A stretch of 64,000 bases of DNA from Absidia repens. Taxonomy: Eukaryota; Mucoromycota; Mucoromycetes; Mucorales; Cunninghamellaceae. The translations under genes were made by a program, and so were the position numbers. Where the stretch lies: positions 2,852,001 to 2,916,000 of the forward strand of contig MCGE01000001.1 of NCBI GenBank assembly GCA_002105175.1, in the 5' to 3' direction. Position 1 is the stretch's first letter. Each line of letters opens with the position of its first letter. Below are positions 47,813 to 62,498 of the stretch, in pieces. A model generated the notes under the pieces. The model searched no databases and was not told the DNA's origin. It saw nothing but the letters and a program-made list of their open reading frames with translations.

Positions 47813-48436
47813 TTGTATAATACTACTTCATCATATATCAATTGCGTACATTTAAACATGGGCAACCGGACTGAACAAGAACATTATTTGTCTTCAAAAA
47901 AGCGAAAACAAAAATCGTCTTCCTCCTCCTCATGTAGTTCCTCTTCTCGACATTTTCACTCCAGGGACACCACCGTCCTACAATCACCTCGTTTGTTGCC
48001 ATTCCCCTACCATAATGATTCTCTCTTTCTACCTACAGTGGAAAAACATCGACAACTAGAAAAGGCAAGGTCAGCAGCTGTCATTCGATCAAGTTCTTCA
48101 TTTGTTGCCAATCATCGCCATTTTGACAAACACACAACCTCTACCTTCGATAGTATCCATTCAGTATCCTCCTCCGTGTCATCATCTTCTTCTCAATTAT
48201 CACCTTCTCCATCATCATCAAAACGAAGAAAAATAATTTACCATCATCGGACTTGCGCATCAACGACTTCCTCTTCCCATTGGTCATCATCACAACCTAC
48301 ACCAAATCATCAACCCGGCTCTTCATATTCTTCTTCTCATTCATGGATTCAAAAGGCCTGGAAAGTGTTAACGAAATCATCATGGCGGCGTCAGTTCTCT
48401 TCCTCTACGAGGGCGATGACAGCGTTTTTCTCTTGA
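47813..48436 (+). CDS. Ser-rich basic protein, unknown function
   Basis: An intronless frame of 207 residues; the ATG at 47,858 (MGNRTEQEHY) is the better start because of its position after the TATA-like box, giving about 192 residues. The protein is Ser-rich with basic clusters (SSKKRKQK, SKRRKI), and ends in HSWIQKAWKVLTKSSWRRQF, an amphipathic basic-aromatic segment that could bind membranes or nucleic acid. The middle (FLPTVEKHRQLEKARSAAVI) may be helical. No family was recognised. AATAAAA lies about 130 bp after the stop. A promoter motif shared with two other loci lies upstream. Confidence 0.55.
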   Translation: MYNTTSSYINCVHLNMGNRTEQEHYLSSKKRKQKSSSSSSCSSSSRHFHSRDTTVLQSPRLLPFPYHNDSLFLPTVEKHRQLEKARSAAVIRSSSSFVANHRHFDKHTTSTFDSIHSVSSSVSSSSSQLSPSPSSSKRRKIIYHHRTCASTTSSSHWSSSQPTPNHQPGSSYSSSHSWIQKAWKVLTKSSWRRQFSSSTRAMTAFFS

Positions 48437-48734
48437 ATTATCATCCCATACCCATATTTATTTAGTTTATTTTATTCCCCCTTCTTTGTTTATGTACAAT
48501 TTACTCTTCTATTGAATTATGATTTATTTTTTATGCCCCCATATCATTTTTGTACAGTACCAATAAAATTACATTCTCCGCCCAAAAATCGTGGAAAACC
48601 AAGGAAGCAGGAAGAAAAAATGTGTCAGTCACTCTCATCAAATTGAAGCTGGGATTGGCGCAGTTTGGTTTTATATTCGCTTCCTCTTTGAATTATCTAT
48701 TTTTCCTTTTATTTACAAACTACATATATTCAAA

Positions 48735-49539
48735 CATGTCTGGTAAAGTCGGAAAACAATACTTTTGATATGGGCTTCATATACTCATTATTTTGTTTTT
48801 ATTGTTTCTTTAGACTGGGATACTACTACTGTTCTTCGTAAGCGTCCTGAAGACCGTGCACGAGTCGCTCGTACTCAAACCGAATTGAATGCTGCTAGAC
48901 GAGTAAGTTGAAAAAAAAGATGGGTACAGATGATGAAGATGAGGTGAACTGACACAGATGGATGTTGCTTATTTTTAGTCTGGCGCTGCCATCAATACAG
49001 AAAAAAAGTCCAGTAAGTATTACCAAGTGGTGTCGTTACCTGTACAGGCTGAATACTGTGATTTTGATTTTGATTTTGAGTTTTCACTAACAATATGATA
49101 TCTTTATTATTTGTATAGCATTGACCAATTCTAGCCATGCTAACACTGATCATCGTCGTATTGCGAAACTGGACCGCGATAACGAAGTAGCTCCTCCACC
49201 CAAGGTAGACGTCTCCGTCGGCAAAGCTCTTCAAAAGGGTCGACAAGATAAGGGCATGACTCAAAAGGATTTGGCTCAAACCATCAATGAAAAACCTCAA
49301 GTGGTAAAATAAAATAATAATAATAATAAAAAAAAAAACGAGAATGTCAGGGGAGGGGATGGTTAATGATAATTGACGACTCAATGCATGGATGTTTATA
49401 TTATTGATAGGTCAATGAATACGAATCCGGTAAAGCTACTCCTAACCAACAAGTCCTTGGTAAAATGGAACGGGCACTTGGTATCAGACTTCGTGGCAAG
49501 AACATTGGCGAACCTTTGACGTTTGGCAAAAAGAAATAA
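48735..49539 (+). CDS. MBF1: Multiprotein bridging factor 1
   Basis: A 147-residue transcription coactivator that bridges bZIP activators and TBP and also limits ribosomal frameshifting on stalled ribosomes in yeast. Five exons in phase: 48735-48741, 48814-48902, 48979-49012, 49119-49303 and 49411-49539. The N-terminal MBF1 domain ([20 protein letters not shown]) is followed by the linker and the Cro/C1-type [63 protein letters not shown]. The sequence is very close to the eukaryotic consensus. Exon 1 carries only two codons and one base. The start lies about 300 bp after the Ser-rich gene on the same strand. Confidence 0.95.
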
Positions 49540-49879
49540 AAACGGTACACATCCCTGCGTTTGGTCGGATTTCTGGCGTACTCCTTTCTAGTTTAGAATA
49601 ACTAGTAATCGTATATTATTTTACTTAAGGAATTTGATGGATCGCTTGATTTTTTTTTTTTTTTTTTACAACTATATTTATGCACTAAAAATAAAGTTGT
49701 CATTTTTTATATGCATTTGTACGTTCTTACGTTTATGTGTGATAATGTTGACTCCTACAAAACGTCAGTTCGGTGTTTGAAATATACATGTAGATAAATG
49801 CCATTGCGACCTTATTTGATCGTTGGTCCTTACTTCATTATATTGTTATATATCAATTTTGAAAGATTTGTTAAAGAAA
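49540..49879. other. MBF1 3' region
   Basis: AATAAAG at about 49,688 is a likely polyadenylation signal. Nothing else is seen. Confidence 0.4.
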
Positions 49880-51130
49880 TTTGTGTATTTAATTTGAAAA
49901 CATTCTCACACTTGCAAAATATTGATGTATTGTACTGGGCGTCAGGGAAGGTTGTTGAAGTGTGGTATTTTATGAATTCTTCGCCATTTTAGCATCTTAA
50001 AAGGCAGCTTGTTGGGTTCAACTGGTTTCAGTTATGCTAGGCCTTCCTTCTTTTTTTCTTCGGTGTACCACATGCAAAAAAATAATGGGTGGAGTATATA
50101 CAGTATGTTCAATGTAGTAGAGGTTAGGCCAGTGATGCAGTCTAGGGGGATGAATATGAATAGTGCAGGAAGTCGACCACGGCTCATATTAAGCGACTTA
50201 CGACTGCCAACAGGTCTCTAAGTCTTCGGTCACAGGAAAGTAGTAGATTTAATTATATCATTGTTCGAACAAGAAATATGACTATCATTGATAGTAAATG
50301 ATCTATGACTGATCATCAGTTCCAGGCTGTTTAGGGAGATAGTAGTCATAGTGGGTGAACAAAAAGGCAAGTGTTTCATAGAACACACACAAAACAGCTA
50401 AATTAGCGACATTTCTCACTGTATATTGGTCAGAGGATGATTAATACAAAAAGGACATATTTTATTGAAGCATATTGAAATATACCAAGACTATAGATAT
50501 GTTCATTGTTACAACTGAATCATTGGAAGGATCTATTGAAGAAACAATGAGGCAGAATAATGTGAGGTTTGAAAAATGGTCAACGTTAATATAAAAGGGC
50601 TGTTGTAAAATGGGCACCACTATACTGTACAGGGCGTGAGAAAAGCTAAAGGAATGTCTTTTACTAAGCCCTATAAAACCTGCCTACACTTTTCAAAGTG
50701 GTAATGGTAGTAAAAATCAAATCTCTCGCACAAGACTTGAGAATTTTATTGATATATAGATACAAACTATGGACAAACTAACATTAAACTAAGCTAATGA
50801 AGGCTCCAAAAAGCCAACAAAATGGGTGGACCTTAATCCCATATTCAAAATGAAAGGGTTTCCCCATGCATCTTGTATTCCCTGAGCTGTAACCCTTTCT
50901 AAACTAGTCCTAACACTAATCTAAGCTCATCCTAATCTCCAGAGGAAACAATTGTGAAGAAAGAAAGAAAATGAGAAAGAGAGTGAAAAAGTACAAATAA
51001 ATATCACATGTGCGGGATTTGAAATACCTTGTTTTTTTCATTGGATTTTCGTTTATGCTTAAGGGAGTAATGTATTCCTGGCTCTTGACAAAGCAAATAA
51101 CTCTTACAACCGGACCGCCCATTATTCCTA
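49880..51130 (+). repeat. Foldback element copy G (left arm and inner part)
   Basis: It matches copy D from the flank before the outer end (AAAACATTCTCACACTTGCA, GTTGTTGAAGTGTGGT, TACCACATGCAAAAAAAT), then AACAGCTAAATTAGC, two TTTTATTGA blocks and the core AATGAAAGGGTTTCCCCATG at about 50,849. The inner end (GCGGGATTTGAAATACC, about 51,013) is like those of copies B and H. No right arm follows. Confidence 0.65.
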
Positions 51131-51842
51131 TATTATTAATAGAGTAGCTATAAAATATTTTACCTGGTTAATTAGCATCTCAGATATAGCAAAATTATAA
51201 CCATCCAATTTTATTCTACTGTCTTCAATAAAAGATTATTCAATTGTATCCCTGTTCTATCACTCAATCATATAACATCTTCTACCTTATTCAAGCTGTC
51301 ATGACATGTAATGTAATGAGCTTTCCATGTCCGGATTATACAGGAGATGATACATTAGTATCCATTATATTTGTTCTATTCCATCTTTTATTCCAGCACT
51401 TTACATTTCGCTCCACACACAAAAATATCCACTGACGGAGCGCTGAACATCACAGTTGGACTGCAATGGACTTCCCCCCTTCAAAGTGCCAAATGGCTAA
51501 GACCTATAATGTCTTTCCACCCCACAAATTCCTCACTTCAATTAAAATTTTTTGGCACCCATAAATCGACAGATGTCCAAAAGCTCCATAGGGCATTTTT
51601 GTTGAGGAAAATGATTGTCCTTAGCATTTCCGTGAGGTTCCAACATTTTTCTTGTTCTTCTCGGACTACATCATATATCATTCCCTGCACCACCGTTCAC
51701 AACATGGGGTATAAACAAACATAGATAAAGACAAATTTATAATAAAAACAACACATTTTTTTTTATTAAATGATTGAATGCATATATTGAATGTATAATA
51801 AAAATAAAACTACGTATATAACAAAGGTCAACCAAATTATAA
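51131..51842. other. Gene-free stretch downstream of RPT1
   Basis: Plus-strand frames at 51,244-51,724 have no recognisable features. AATAAAA-type signals on the minus strand for RPT1 lie around 51,800. Nothing else is seen. Confidence 0.35.
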
Positions 51843-53876
<2,034 letters not shown>

Positions 53877-54368
53877 GTTGTATAATTGTAATAGTGTATA
53901 TAAATATTTGTTTCAAAAGGAAAAAAAAAAAGAAGGGAAAAAAAAAAGGCGAACACGCGTAGAAATAGAAATAGGGAAACGTCATTGAAGCCTTCCGCTC
54001 ACAAAAAGTAGGTAGCGGCATTTTAAAATAAAGAGAGTATCCAAAGTTGATGCAAAAAACAACCATAGATCACATAAGTCCTAGTCCCAATATGTCTTTG
54101 CCCAAATCAATTTTAGGCGGTGCCAAGTCTATTAACGAAAATAATTATAATAATAAGAATAGTAACCACAGGCAAACAATTAAATGATCATAATTGGTTT
54201 TATTTTATTCAGATATGATGTGTATAAACTATGTATCAAGAAGGCGAAGAATGATGATGATGCAACTAAGTCTAGTGTATAAGGAAGAATCGTAATAAAA
54301 AAGGCATCAGAGATGAAAGAAAAGATATATACAAAATACAAAAAAGGAAGAAGGGGAAATGATTATAA
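53877..54368. other. RPT1 upstream region and 3' region of the zinc-finger gene
   Basis: A-rich tracts lie at 53,920-53,950, with CATTTTAAAATAAAG at about 54,020. No gene is seen. Confidence 0.4.
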
Positions 54369-54993
54369 TCATGACGATGGCGGCGATGATGATGATGGCG
54401 GTGGCGATATAGTAAAAGTGCTAGATATATTGTCTAATTGTTGTACCAGAGTCATATGCTTGAGTTGATGCTGATAAGATTCGAATGTTTCGTACAGTTG
54501 CCTATTATGCCAGAAATATTAATAAATATTGATGAAAATGAAACTACAATGGTACATTCAATGTAGGTAAAGTGCAGTGCAGTACTTACTGTTGAGTTTG
54601 CTTAGGTAAAGCAGAATCAGGTGCAAGTCGTATGGAGCAGGGCAAATCAGGATAGTGATAAGGAATCAAGAGTTCAACAGAGCCACAGCTTAGGTCGAGG
54701 AAAAATGAGGAACAAGCATCGGTCAAGGTTGTCTTTTGTATTTGGTCCTTATAAGTACGGTCTAACTGGTCCAGTTCCAAATCCCGGATAGCTTTTTGTA
54801 TTGATTCTGGTTCAAGGTCCAGTGAAGCTTCATCGCCAAAAAGCACGGTGTGTTGTACGGAATGTCCATGTGGGCTGCCCTTTAATGGAAGAGAGTGAGC
54901 AAAATGACATTCTTGGCCAGCACGACAATTGCCTTGGGAAAAGAATCGACAATGTGTAGGGAAGCGTTTTGTATGAGAGGTAGTAACATACAT
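54369..54993 (-). CDS. CCCH zinc-finger protein, unknown function
   Basis: About 180 residues from two exons; the first ends at a GTAAGT donor at about 54,591 and the second starts near 54,502 and runs to 54,369. Near the N-terminus HCRFFSQGNCRAGQECHFAH forms a CCCH finger (C-x7-C-x5-C-x3-H), a type that usually binds RNA. After it come an acidic helix (LDLEPESIQKAIRDLELDQL) and a segment rich in beta strands (SCGSVELLIPYHYPDLPCSI); the tail is Pro/Ser-rich. The ATG at 54,993 was chosen because upstream codons are a poly-Phe run typical of a 5' UTR. Possibly an RNA-binding regulator; no named orthologue was recognised. It is divergent from the SSD1-like gene. Confidence 0.7.
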
Positions 54994-55304
54994 ATCAGGT
55001 GAGAGAGAAATAAAAGGTAAGAAAAAAGGAGACTGGTAAAAAAAAAGAAAAAAAAAACGAGGCAACACAAAAAAAAAAATAAAAAAATCCTAAATCTTCA
55101 ATCGCCGCTCACCAAGTTGTTAAAATTTGGCAATGGCAGGTGGCGATTTCCGCTTCTTTTTTCATTTTCTTCAACTTTCCTTTATTCTCTCACGTTTTAC
55201 ACCCTTTCCTTTATCTACTTCTATTTTTTCCTTTTATTCCCTTTTCAAACTTTCTCCTCCTCTTCTTCTTCTCCCTCTTCTCCTACTACTGGTATATTGA
55301 CTTC
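54994..55304. promoter_or_regulatory. Bidirectional promoter of zinc-finger and SSD1-like genes
   Basis: This 311-bp gap is strongly strand-asymmetric: A-rich toward the zinc-finger gene and C/T-rich (55,160-55,290) toward the SSD1 start, as in fungal 5' leaders. Confidence 0.5.
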
Positions 55305-58300
55305 ATGTCGCATGGTCTTGAAACATTGGAACATCAGTCTGCCCCTGAAAGCACAAGAGGGCTGTTTGATACCTATCCAGATAGAAAAGTAAGTGTTTTA
55401 AAAGAAAACGAACAAAAAAAAAACAAAAAAAACAAAAAAAAAAAAAAAACAAAAAAAAACAAGCTCCCCATACTATAACTGACTCTTTTTTTTTTTTAAT
55501 ATTTGTATTATCATCATCATCATAATCATCATTAGCCGACGGTTATTCACACAAGTCAATCTACTGATAGGCACCGGTCCTTAGACTCATCTGGAAGGCG
55601 AACAGCTCGTCAATCTCTAAATCCACCATCAGCAACAAGAAGTACTCCAAAAACGCACCAAAGGTCCAGGTCAGCAAGCGCATCGGATATGGGTTATTTT
55701 GGAACAAGAAGAAATCATCTGGGGCTACAAACATTGACTGAAGAAGGCGGCGGACCTCATCAAGAACAACAAGAAAATATTAACAACAAAAACAAACCCA
55801 TGTCCTCTTTTGATGGTGGAAACAGCAATGGTAGAAGAGAAAGCGTCACTATGGACTCGTTGAAAGATATGATCAATACATTGAAATCCATCCCACCCAC
55901 TTCATCCATCTCAACGTCCTCTTTATCCTCTTCTGGGAACGTGAATAGTGGTGGAGGGAGAAGATACGGTCATCGAAAACAACAGTCCCTGTCATCTTTG
56001 CCTTTTGGTCAGCAGCAGCAGCAACAACAACAACAGCCATCCAATATACGTCGGTCGTACAACGATGGGAACAGCACAAGTGATATGCATTCGGTATTGC
56101 AAAGCAAGGTCCAGGAACTCCGATCGATCTCGACCGAAAAACCAACCATGATGTCTCCTCGTCCATCTTCCTCCTCATCCTCACCTTATCGACGTTTTGG
56201 TAATGGTCATACCGGCGGAAGCAACAGCAACAGCAATAGCAACAGCAACAGCAACAGTGGTAGTGACGATGATATGGCTGGTAGGGATGCGGCTTTGGCA
56301 GAGGCGGAGGCGAAGTTGGTCGGGTCCTTTATGTCTGGTGCTGGCGGTGTCCACAAACATTCCTTCTCTTCCTCTCGACGTCGTTCTTCTGATTCTTCCA
56401 CTGATGCTCCTTTAGGTCTCCACAAACGCACGTCTCTGCAACAATTGGCAACCTTATCCGAAGAATCTGGTCCTCTTACTGATCGTCTTACTACTAGCCG
56501 ATCCTTCTCTGCACTTTCGAAACGAACTCAATTCAACAAACCTTTGGACCTTTACTCTGACGACTCGGGCAAGCACAAATCCCTTGGGGGTCAATCTCGA
56601 CGTGGTTCTCGCAATGTAGATATGGATTGGCGCTCATGTAAGTTGCTTCAAGAAAATGTTATGAAGTGATCTTCGTAGCTGACACTTTTTTTTTTTTTTT
56701 TTTGTAGCTACACCTGCTCTACCTTTGGCTCAACCTACATCACCACGACAATCATTTAACTTGGTTCCTTTCACGCCTACACGTGTCAATTTTGCACGCG
56801 ACGACGCCAATCCACACCAACGACGACCTCTGTTTATTGCTCACCTTCCTTTTAGTGCATTAACACCTCTTTTCCGAACTCGACAATTGGTGCGTGGAAT
56901 GTTGCGTGTCAACAAACGCAATCGCAGTGATGCCTATGTGTATTGTGAAGAATTGGATGCGGATATTTATATTGCGGGGTCCAGAGACCGTAACCGTGCG
57001 CTAGAAGGGGATGTGGTGGCTGTGCGGCTTATTGATGTGGACAAGGTGTTGCAAGAAAAACGGGACAAAGAAGAAGTAAAACTAGCACGAAATGCAGCTC
57101 AAGCGCGCATCCGTATGCCTGATGAAGAAGATGAAAACGAAATCATATTTGGCGGCGATGAAGAAGTCGAAGTGGTCAAGCCCAAATTCTGTGGTGTCAT
57201 TGTAGCGATTTTGGAACGTGCTCAAAATCAAGTATTTTCTGGGTAAGTGATGGAAACTGAGGGCTACTGTATATATGATGGGGTGGGAGATGTGGATTAC
57301 ATTTTGGGTATTTTGGGTTTAACTGTGTGTTACCTTTGTGTTCCATTAAAAAATTTATCATCGTCTCATTTTATATTATCTTTTTAGTACACTGACTCTT
57401 ATCCGACCCAACAACAAACGTGCTCAAGAAGAAAAAAATCAACATGATGTTGATGGTGATGGTATTGGCAAGAAGGACGTTCCTCGTATTGTCTGGTTCA
57501 AGGCGACTGATAAACGGGTGCCTCTGATTGCGATTCCTATTGAGCAAACTCCAGATGACTTTGTGGAGAACAGTCAAAAATATGCAACAAGATTATTTGT
57601 GGTAAGCAGCTATTCATGTATGAAGTGGGACTTTAGTATTGATGATTTTATTTATTTGCTATTGTCAGGGATCTATCAAACGCTGGCCTATTACTTCGTT
57701 GCATCCTTTTGGTACTTTGGAAAAAGAACTGGGGTCGGTCTTTGAACTAGATACACAAACAAAAGCTATCTATGCTGACAACAACGTTACGGATTCGGAC
57801 TTCTCGGACGCTGTTTACAATTGTCTACCGCCTGGAAACTTCGAAGCTTCAGTTGATAGTCCTTCGACCACAAACAAACGACGTGACTTTACAAAGACTC
57901 GATGCTTTACTATAGATCCCAAGGGATCAAATGGTAAAACAAAAAAAAAAAAGATTAGCATGGGAGGACAGGATTAAAAGGGCTAAAAAACATCACGGGG
58001 CAGTAATTAAATTATTTCTTTTGCTTTATTTTAGTGTTGGACGATGCATTTTCGATCGAAAAATTGGAAGATGGCTCTTATGAAGTTGGTGTCCATATCA
58101 GCGATGTGACTTACTTTATCAAACCCCATTCTGCACTGGACAAGGAAGCGCGAACAAGAGGTGTCAGAGTTGATCTTCTCCATTCCCATGTCCCTATGGT
58201 ACCTGAAACCATGACTGAAAAAATGACCAACTTGATTCCGAACCACATCAGGTAAGAATGAAGAGAAGAGATTCGTTTTTGTATTTGAATTTGCTAACAT

Positions 58301-60184
58301 TTTCTGCGTTTTATATAGATTCACATTTTCGGTTGTGTGGAAAATAAATTCTCAAGGGAAGATCTTGGATAGATGGTTCGGTAAATCTACCATAAAGTAT
58401 GTAACAAGATTAAAAAAGTTTAGATCGGTGGGAGAGACTTGTGTATAAATATCTCGTCCTTATCATTATTTTTTTTATTTACAGGTCCTGCGCGCAATTG
58501 ACCACAGATGATGCACAAATTGTTATTGATGGAGGCTCCTTGGACGAAGGTTGTGTACCTGAATCACAACGACAGGACATTGAAAATGATATCCGCTTAC
58601 TGGCAACCATTACAACAGAATTATACAACCTTCGTAATCAATCTGGTATTCTGACCCAAGTGCGTGATGAATTGACGTTTAATTTCGAAGGAAATTACTC
58701 ACCTGTAGGTGTGAAGGTACTCTCCAAACCCATCTCTACGCATCGTATTGTCAAAGAACTCTTATTGTTGGCCAATACTAGTGTTGCTCAAAAAATCTCC
58801 AGTCGACTACCCGAACAAGCCTTACTTCGTCGTCATGCGTCCCCTGTGGATCGAAAGATTGTAAGCCCAGTAACAATTCAACGAAAAGAGCGGCATGTCA
58901 ACTATACTCATTCTATATTTCATTTTAGCGTGTTCTTCAACAATATTGCTCCCGTCAGCTCGGTGTACAAGTGGATATTGGTAGTGCTGGTAACTTGGAA
59001 AAATCGATCGAAGCCATCAAGGATGCGAAATTACGGAAGCTCGTTTCGGTGATTGTCCTCAAAACCCTCAAGCCGCCTAAATACTTCTGTGCTGGAACAT
59101 ACGACATTGCCAAGTATTCTCACTATTCTCTCAATGTTCCCTTGTTTACCCATTTTACTGCTCCCAGTCGCCGCTTTGCTGATATTTTGGTGCACCGTCA
59201 ATTAGAATTTGCATTGTCACCGGAATCAGAAGGTAGAACAAAAAGGGTGGGACAAGAATTAATGTAATGAAATTAATCTCCTTTCTTTTTTTTTTTTTTT
59301 TTCTGTGAATATCAACAGATACATCGTTTTATTTAGATCGTGACACCGTCCAAAAACTGACTCAACATTGCAACGTCAAGAAGGAAGCTGCTCTCTATGC
59401 CCGTGAACAAAGTAGTTTGCTATTTTTGGGAACATACCTGAACAAGATGGCTAAACAAAATGGAAAATCGGTGGTGTATCGTGAAGCGACAGTTGTGGCA
59501 GTAAGCGATGGTCATGTAGATGTGATGGTGGGTGAATTAAACATGGAAAAGCGTGTGCATCTGGCCAATTTACCTGTATGGCGATCAGATTTTGACGAAA
59601 GCAAGCAGGCATTGACCATGTATTGGCGTAAAGGTGTGGATACCTCTACTGGCAAGCAACGTCCTTGGTCTATCTCCGATGACGATGATGACGATGAAGA
59701 TCAAGATGGCTACTTGGATGAAGAACTACTGGTGGAGGAAATGTTACGGTCCGGCGCTGTGAATCACTCATTGGATGAACAACAAACGAATGACGTACAT
59801 CCATATGCACAACGACTTCAACAAACAGCGGTAGAAGAAAAAAGCACCAACGAAAATGAAAATATCGTCAAGGAATTGTCTGTATTTGAGCAATATGCGA
59901 AAAAGGCGATGGTGGTAACAGAAACCGCTAACAACAACACCAACGGCACGACTGTGACACCTTCGCCAAACATCTCCCAACAGCGTCCAGAAGCAACCAA
60001 ATCATCGACTTCCGGCAAACGAGCGTCTTTGGTGCGTGCAAGGCTCTCGGAAAGCACGGCATACAGTACTGAGCAAGGCTATCAGACCGTCAAAGCATTG
60101 GATAAGATTCGTGTAGCACTGGTGATGGATATGGTCAGAACCCCTCCTTTGATTCGTATTTTAGCTGTCAATCCCTTCGCATAG
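55305..60184 (+). CDS. SSD1: SSD1-like RNA-binding protein (RNase II/Dis3L2 family)
   Basis: Large cytoplasmic mRNA-binding protein; yeast Ssd1 represses translation of cell-wall mRNAs and is a target of the NDR kinase Cbk1. Exon 1 is 55305-55388, exon 2 is 55536-56637, exon 3 starts at 56708, with several more to the stop at 60184. The first about 400 residues are disordered, rich in Ser/Gln/Asn, with RRxS-like basic sites. Cold-shock domains follow (RRPLFIAHLPFSALTPLFRT, RGMLRVNKRNRSDAYVYCEE, GDVVAVRLIDV). The RNB region has TIDPKGSN-VLDDAFSIEKL, GVHISDVTYFIKPHS and HFTAPSRRFADILVHRQLEF. The active-site pattern D-P-x4-D-x-D-D reads D-P-K-G-S-N-V-L-D-D, so one metal-binding Asp is Val, in line with Ssd1 being a non-catalytic member. 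It ends PLIRILAVNPFA, like Ssd1. Confidence 0.9.
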
Positions 60185-60639
60185 TTATATCACCCTTCTT
60201 TTTTATTTTTATACATATATATCTTATTTATTCCCCATGCGTTTTTATATACACTCTGCTGTCCTTCGTTTTTATGTATATATATATATATATATATCGC
60301 TAGCCTTGACATTACTACAATAAAACTGATTTTTTGTGTTTTGTTTTGAAATGATCCCAATTATGGAAATTGGCTTTTTATTATATTGATGAATGATGCC
60401 GATGGCGGGGTGGGAGGTTTTTTGTCTTGAAAATTCAAAGTAGCTTTAAAATCAATAGTAGAACTAATTATAATTTTGCGCCATGCAGATCTACCAATAC
60501 GGTGCGGTGCAGCAAGGATATATTGTACACCTTTCATGTTGCAATTTATTATATTCAATCTCAAATAAGATAGAAGATAGCGCAAAATGTTCTTCTGCGT
60601 CGGATACACGCACAGAGCGACCTAGATTTATTTATACAA
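60185..60639. other. SSD1 3' region
   Basis: An (AT)n run at about 60,277-60,297 and AATAAAAC at about 60,321 (likely poly(A) signal). No gene is seen. Confidence 0.45.
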
Positions 60640-61850
60640 TTGATCATGCAGGAAATATATCTGTCTTTTGTAGTAGGATCTAAGACTGCCAACAAGTCCT
60701 TGATGTACTATGGGTAGAGCAGTCATAATAGATGAATTAGAAAGAGGGTATTTGGTGATACACTCACATAACAGCTACAATAGCAATATTTTTCATTATT
60801 TGAAACGTCAAAGGTTGAATAGTAAAAAGACAAATTTTATTGCAGCATATTGGTATATACTAGAGCTAAAGGCCGAGAGACTTCTTAGTAATAAGGATTT
60901 CAATGGCAGAATCTAAAGATGCAATTGTAGAATAATAGCTAATATATTGTACAAAGTGTGAGAATGACAAAACGGACATCTCTTATTGAAGCACAACAAT
61001 AGTCAACACTCATCAAAAGGAGTGATGGTAGTAGAAAAGGGATCTACATTATGCACAAGACATGAGAGAGATTGATAGAATATTGTCATTAAAGCAAGTA
61101 AAAAGAGACATGTTTTATTCAAATATATATTCAAACTATGAACAAACTAACACCAACCTAAGCTAATGAAGGCTTCAAACAGCCAACTAAATTGTCGTTC
61201 TAAATCCTGAATCCAAAATGAAACGGTTTCCCCGTGCATCTTGTAATCTCTTGAGCTGAAAACCTTTCTAAACTAGACCTGGTACTATTCTAAGTCCAAC
61301 ATAACCTTAATGAAGTTGAATGATGAAGAAAAAAAAAAAAAAAAAAAAAAGAAAGACTAGAAAGAGAGAGCCAAAAATAAGATGAGGGTAAATAAAATTC
61401 ACGTGGGCGGGATTTGATTTTTTTCGGGTCTCTGGTTTGCGACTACAGTATTAATGCCTTTTTTTTTTATGGTGGATATGAACTCCATCTTTTTTTTTTT
61501 TTTTTTGTAAACCATCAACACTACATATCATCAACATGATGTATCTATTCTGATGTCATTAAGCACTATTATTTTCCATTGATAGCATGTTTGTTCCGTT
61601 CTTTTGTTGCCTTCGTGGTAAAGTTGGAGCAATTATCTCTAATATACCCCCCCCCTCACTGTAGAATAGCTTACCTCTTCGATAGTACTAGTTAATCTTT
61701 ATTTTTATGTTTACCCTACAGCAATATATATTTACACCCACTAACCTCTAAACGCCTCGCACCTTGATAGGTGGCATGGTCCTATCATCACACTTTACAG
61801 TTTAGTTTAGTTGCTATAATGTATATCGGAATAGAATATATCGTGTTTTT
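60640..61850 (+). repeat. Foldback element copy H (left arm plus alternative middle)
   Basis: Left arm blocks are in the usual order: ACTCACATAACAGCTACAAT (about 60,762), TTTTATTGCAGC, TTTTATTCAAATATATATTC (about 61,112), core AATGAAACGGTTTCCCCGTG (about 61,217), then A22 and the inner GGGCGGGATTTGATTTT (about 61,405). Beyond it, ACTGTAGAATAGCTTACC (about 61,660) matches copy C rather than the palindromic copy E. Confidence 0.65.
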
Positions 61851-62498
61851 TAGTCTCATATCTTTTAGCTACCTTGTCGTAAGGGTATGCCTACACAGTA
61901 TGTAAATACGATGCGTGTGTGTGTAGAAAAAAAAAAAAGATAGTTTATATGTTAAAAAAAGGGTTACATAGGTATGAACCGATTTTTAACCTTCGTGCTC
62001 AGCGATGCGTTTACTCTATATATATTGTGCTTCAAAAATAGGAGATAAAGACATATCTTAAATGGTTTCAAAAATGGATCTGGTGGGTGCCCGAAACAAT
62101 GACAGTGAAGGACCCATAAAAAAAAGCAGTGATAAGCGCATGAAAATATGATGATTGAATCGTACAATTTTAGTTCACCCGTATAGCCTTTTTTTTTTTT
62201 CACCTTCACCACCATACTGCATGCTATGGATAAAGCTATTGCCAAGTAAAAACAATATCCGTAAAATTTTCCGTAAGACCCCAATTTCTTTTATCTTCTT
62301 GCTGAAATGCGCTGTACACACATTCACACATATATTGACCATAACGAATAAAACGAGTAAAACGATGACTATACATTGCTTCACTTTATTGTATAATATA
62401 GAATAAAAACGTACATATATAACTACTAAATATAATATACTAAACTAAACTAAACTCAACTAAGCTAAACCGAGTTTTGCTAAACCTGAATCACCTAA
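61851..62498. other. Gene-free stretch downstream of the carotenoid oxygenase
   Basis: (GT)n at about 61,913-61,923, A and T tracts, and a TAAACTAAACTAAACT array at 62,440-62,470 just beyond the oxygenase stop. No credible gene. Confidence 0.4.

Noticed and set aside
51244..51724. Plus-strand frames downstream of RPT1 as a small gene
   Set aside because: Two overlapping frames with no start context, no splice logic and no recognisable motif.
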